A stretch of 51,826 bases of DNA from NCBI GenBank assembly GCA_028692395.1, contig JAQUXP010000026.1, positions 1-51,826 of the forward strand. The letters are read 5' to 3'. This DNA is from Lachnospiraceae bacterium. GTDB taxonomy: Bacteria > Bacillota > Clostridia > Lachnospirales > Lachnospiraceae. The position numbers were made by a program, and so were the translations under genes. Shown here in pieces: positions 51,772-51,826 of the stretch. Within the stretch, counting starts at the first letter, position 1, and the number at the start of each line of letters is the position of its first letter. A model generated the notes under the pieces. It saw nothing but the letters and a program-made list of their open reading frames with translations, had not been told where the DNA came from and searched no databases.

Positions 51772-51826
51772 TCAATAGTTGACGTGCACAGACTGATAGG
51801 CCGTGGCTAAATCATAAAAGCCACTG
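51772..51826 (-). CDS. ltrA: Group II intron reverse transcriptase/maturase, C-terminus only
   Basis: Seventeen codons before the TGA read SGFYDLATAYQSVHVNY, a typical end of LtrA-type intron-encoded proteins. The rest of the gene is outside the window. It ends one base before domain V. Confidence 0.75.
   Translation of the reverse strand, partial: SGFYDLATAYQSVHVNY

Larger units (their letters stand above)
51700..51826 (-). mobile_element. 3' end of a group II intron (runs off the right edge)
   Basis: The minus strand shows, in order, the maturase C-terminus, domain V, domain VI and the intron end ...CTCGAT. Its end is near 51700, three bases after the domain VI stem. The 5' part and most of the reverse transcriptase lie beyond the window. 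Insertion is 3 bp upstream of the -35 box of the CmpB-like gene. Confidence 0.92.

Overview
The window looks like a chromosome segment from a Gram-positive, anaerobic gut-type Firmicute, most likely Lachnospiraceae (Blautia, Dorea or Coprococcus-like). This rests on strong AGGAGG-type ribosome sites, moderate GC, ThiSFGH with the anaerobic ThiH, a DUF1858 redox protein, a minimal 2x[4Fe-4S] ferredoxin, MecA, class B sortase, LuxS, GdpP-L9-DnaB gene order and no respiratory genes. The species cannot be fixed from sequence reading alone.

Layout. 1-2406 is the end of an integrated element carrying a thioester/SpaA-type surface protein; it stops inside a broken cwlD-like amidase gene, of which only the first 46 codons remain. 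2705-7793 holds a CorA channel, a LysR regulator and a divergent adenine uptake/deamination operon. 7899-13357 carries a coiled-coil protein, a GH18 hydrolase, a small conserved-looking ORF, a candidate small RNA, MecA, a DUF1858 protein, a ferredoxin and a MerR-like regulator. 13595-20048 is a mostly housekeeping leftward block: DnaB, L9, GdpP, SSB, DUF951, sirtuin, sortase B. 20252-25918 has NhaC, a HAD hydrolase, an RpoD-family sigma factor, a MATE exporter and a YkgJ-type cysteine-cluster protein. 26218-31331 is a MacAB-like export operon (lipoprotein, HlyD adaptor, ATPase, FtsX permease) bracketed on both sides by copies of one long inverted-repeat element. 31730-37250 has an aldehyde dehydrogenase and a MarR-heterodimeric ABC exporter operon. 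37733-40684 is thiSFGH behind an attenuator-like leader, followed by tRNA-Leu(CAA). 40990-51563 holds lysA, pyruvate kinase, a rhomboid-like protein, a second CorA with a short upstream leader peptide, aroC, a lactonase, an RluA synthase, an HbpS/UPF0303 protein, LuxS and a CmpB-like membrane protein. The right edge contains the 3' end of a group II intron with its maturase C-terminus, domain V and domain VI.

The most unusual items are: the element junction inside the amidase catalytic motif; the twin long-hairpin elements around the export operon; a 112-bp two-hairpin repeat family with covarying stems plus a short relative flanked by a 13-bp duplication; a promoter-to-terminator small RNA candidate upstream of an ORF with an odd start; a Pro/Glu-rich leader peptide in front of corA; and a probably leaderless rluA mRNA. 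No complete new defence or mobile system is visible; the novelty is mainly in non-coding structure.
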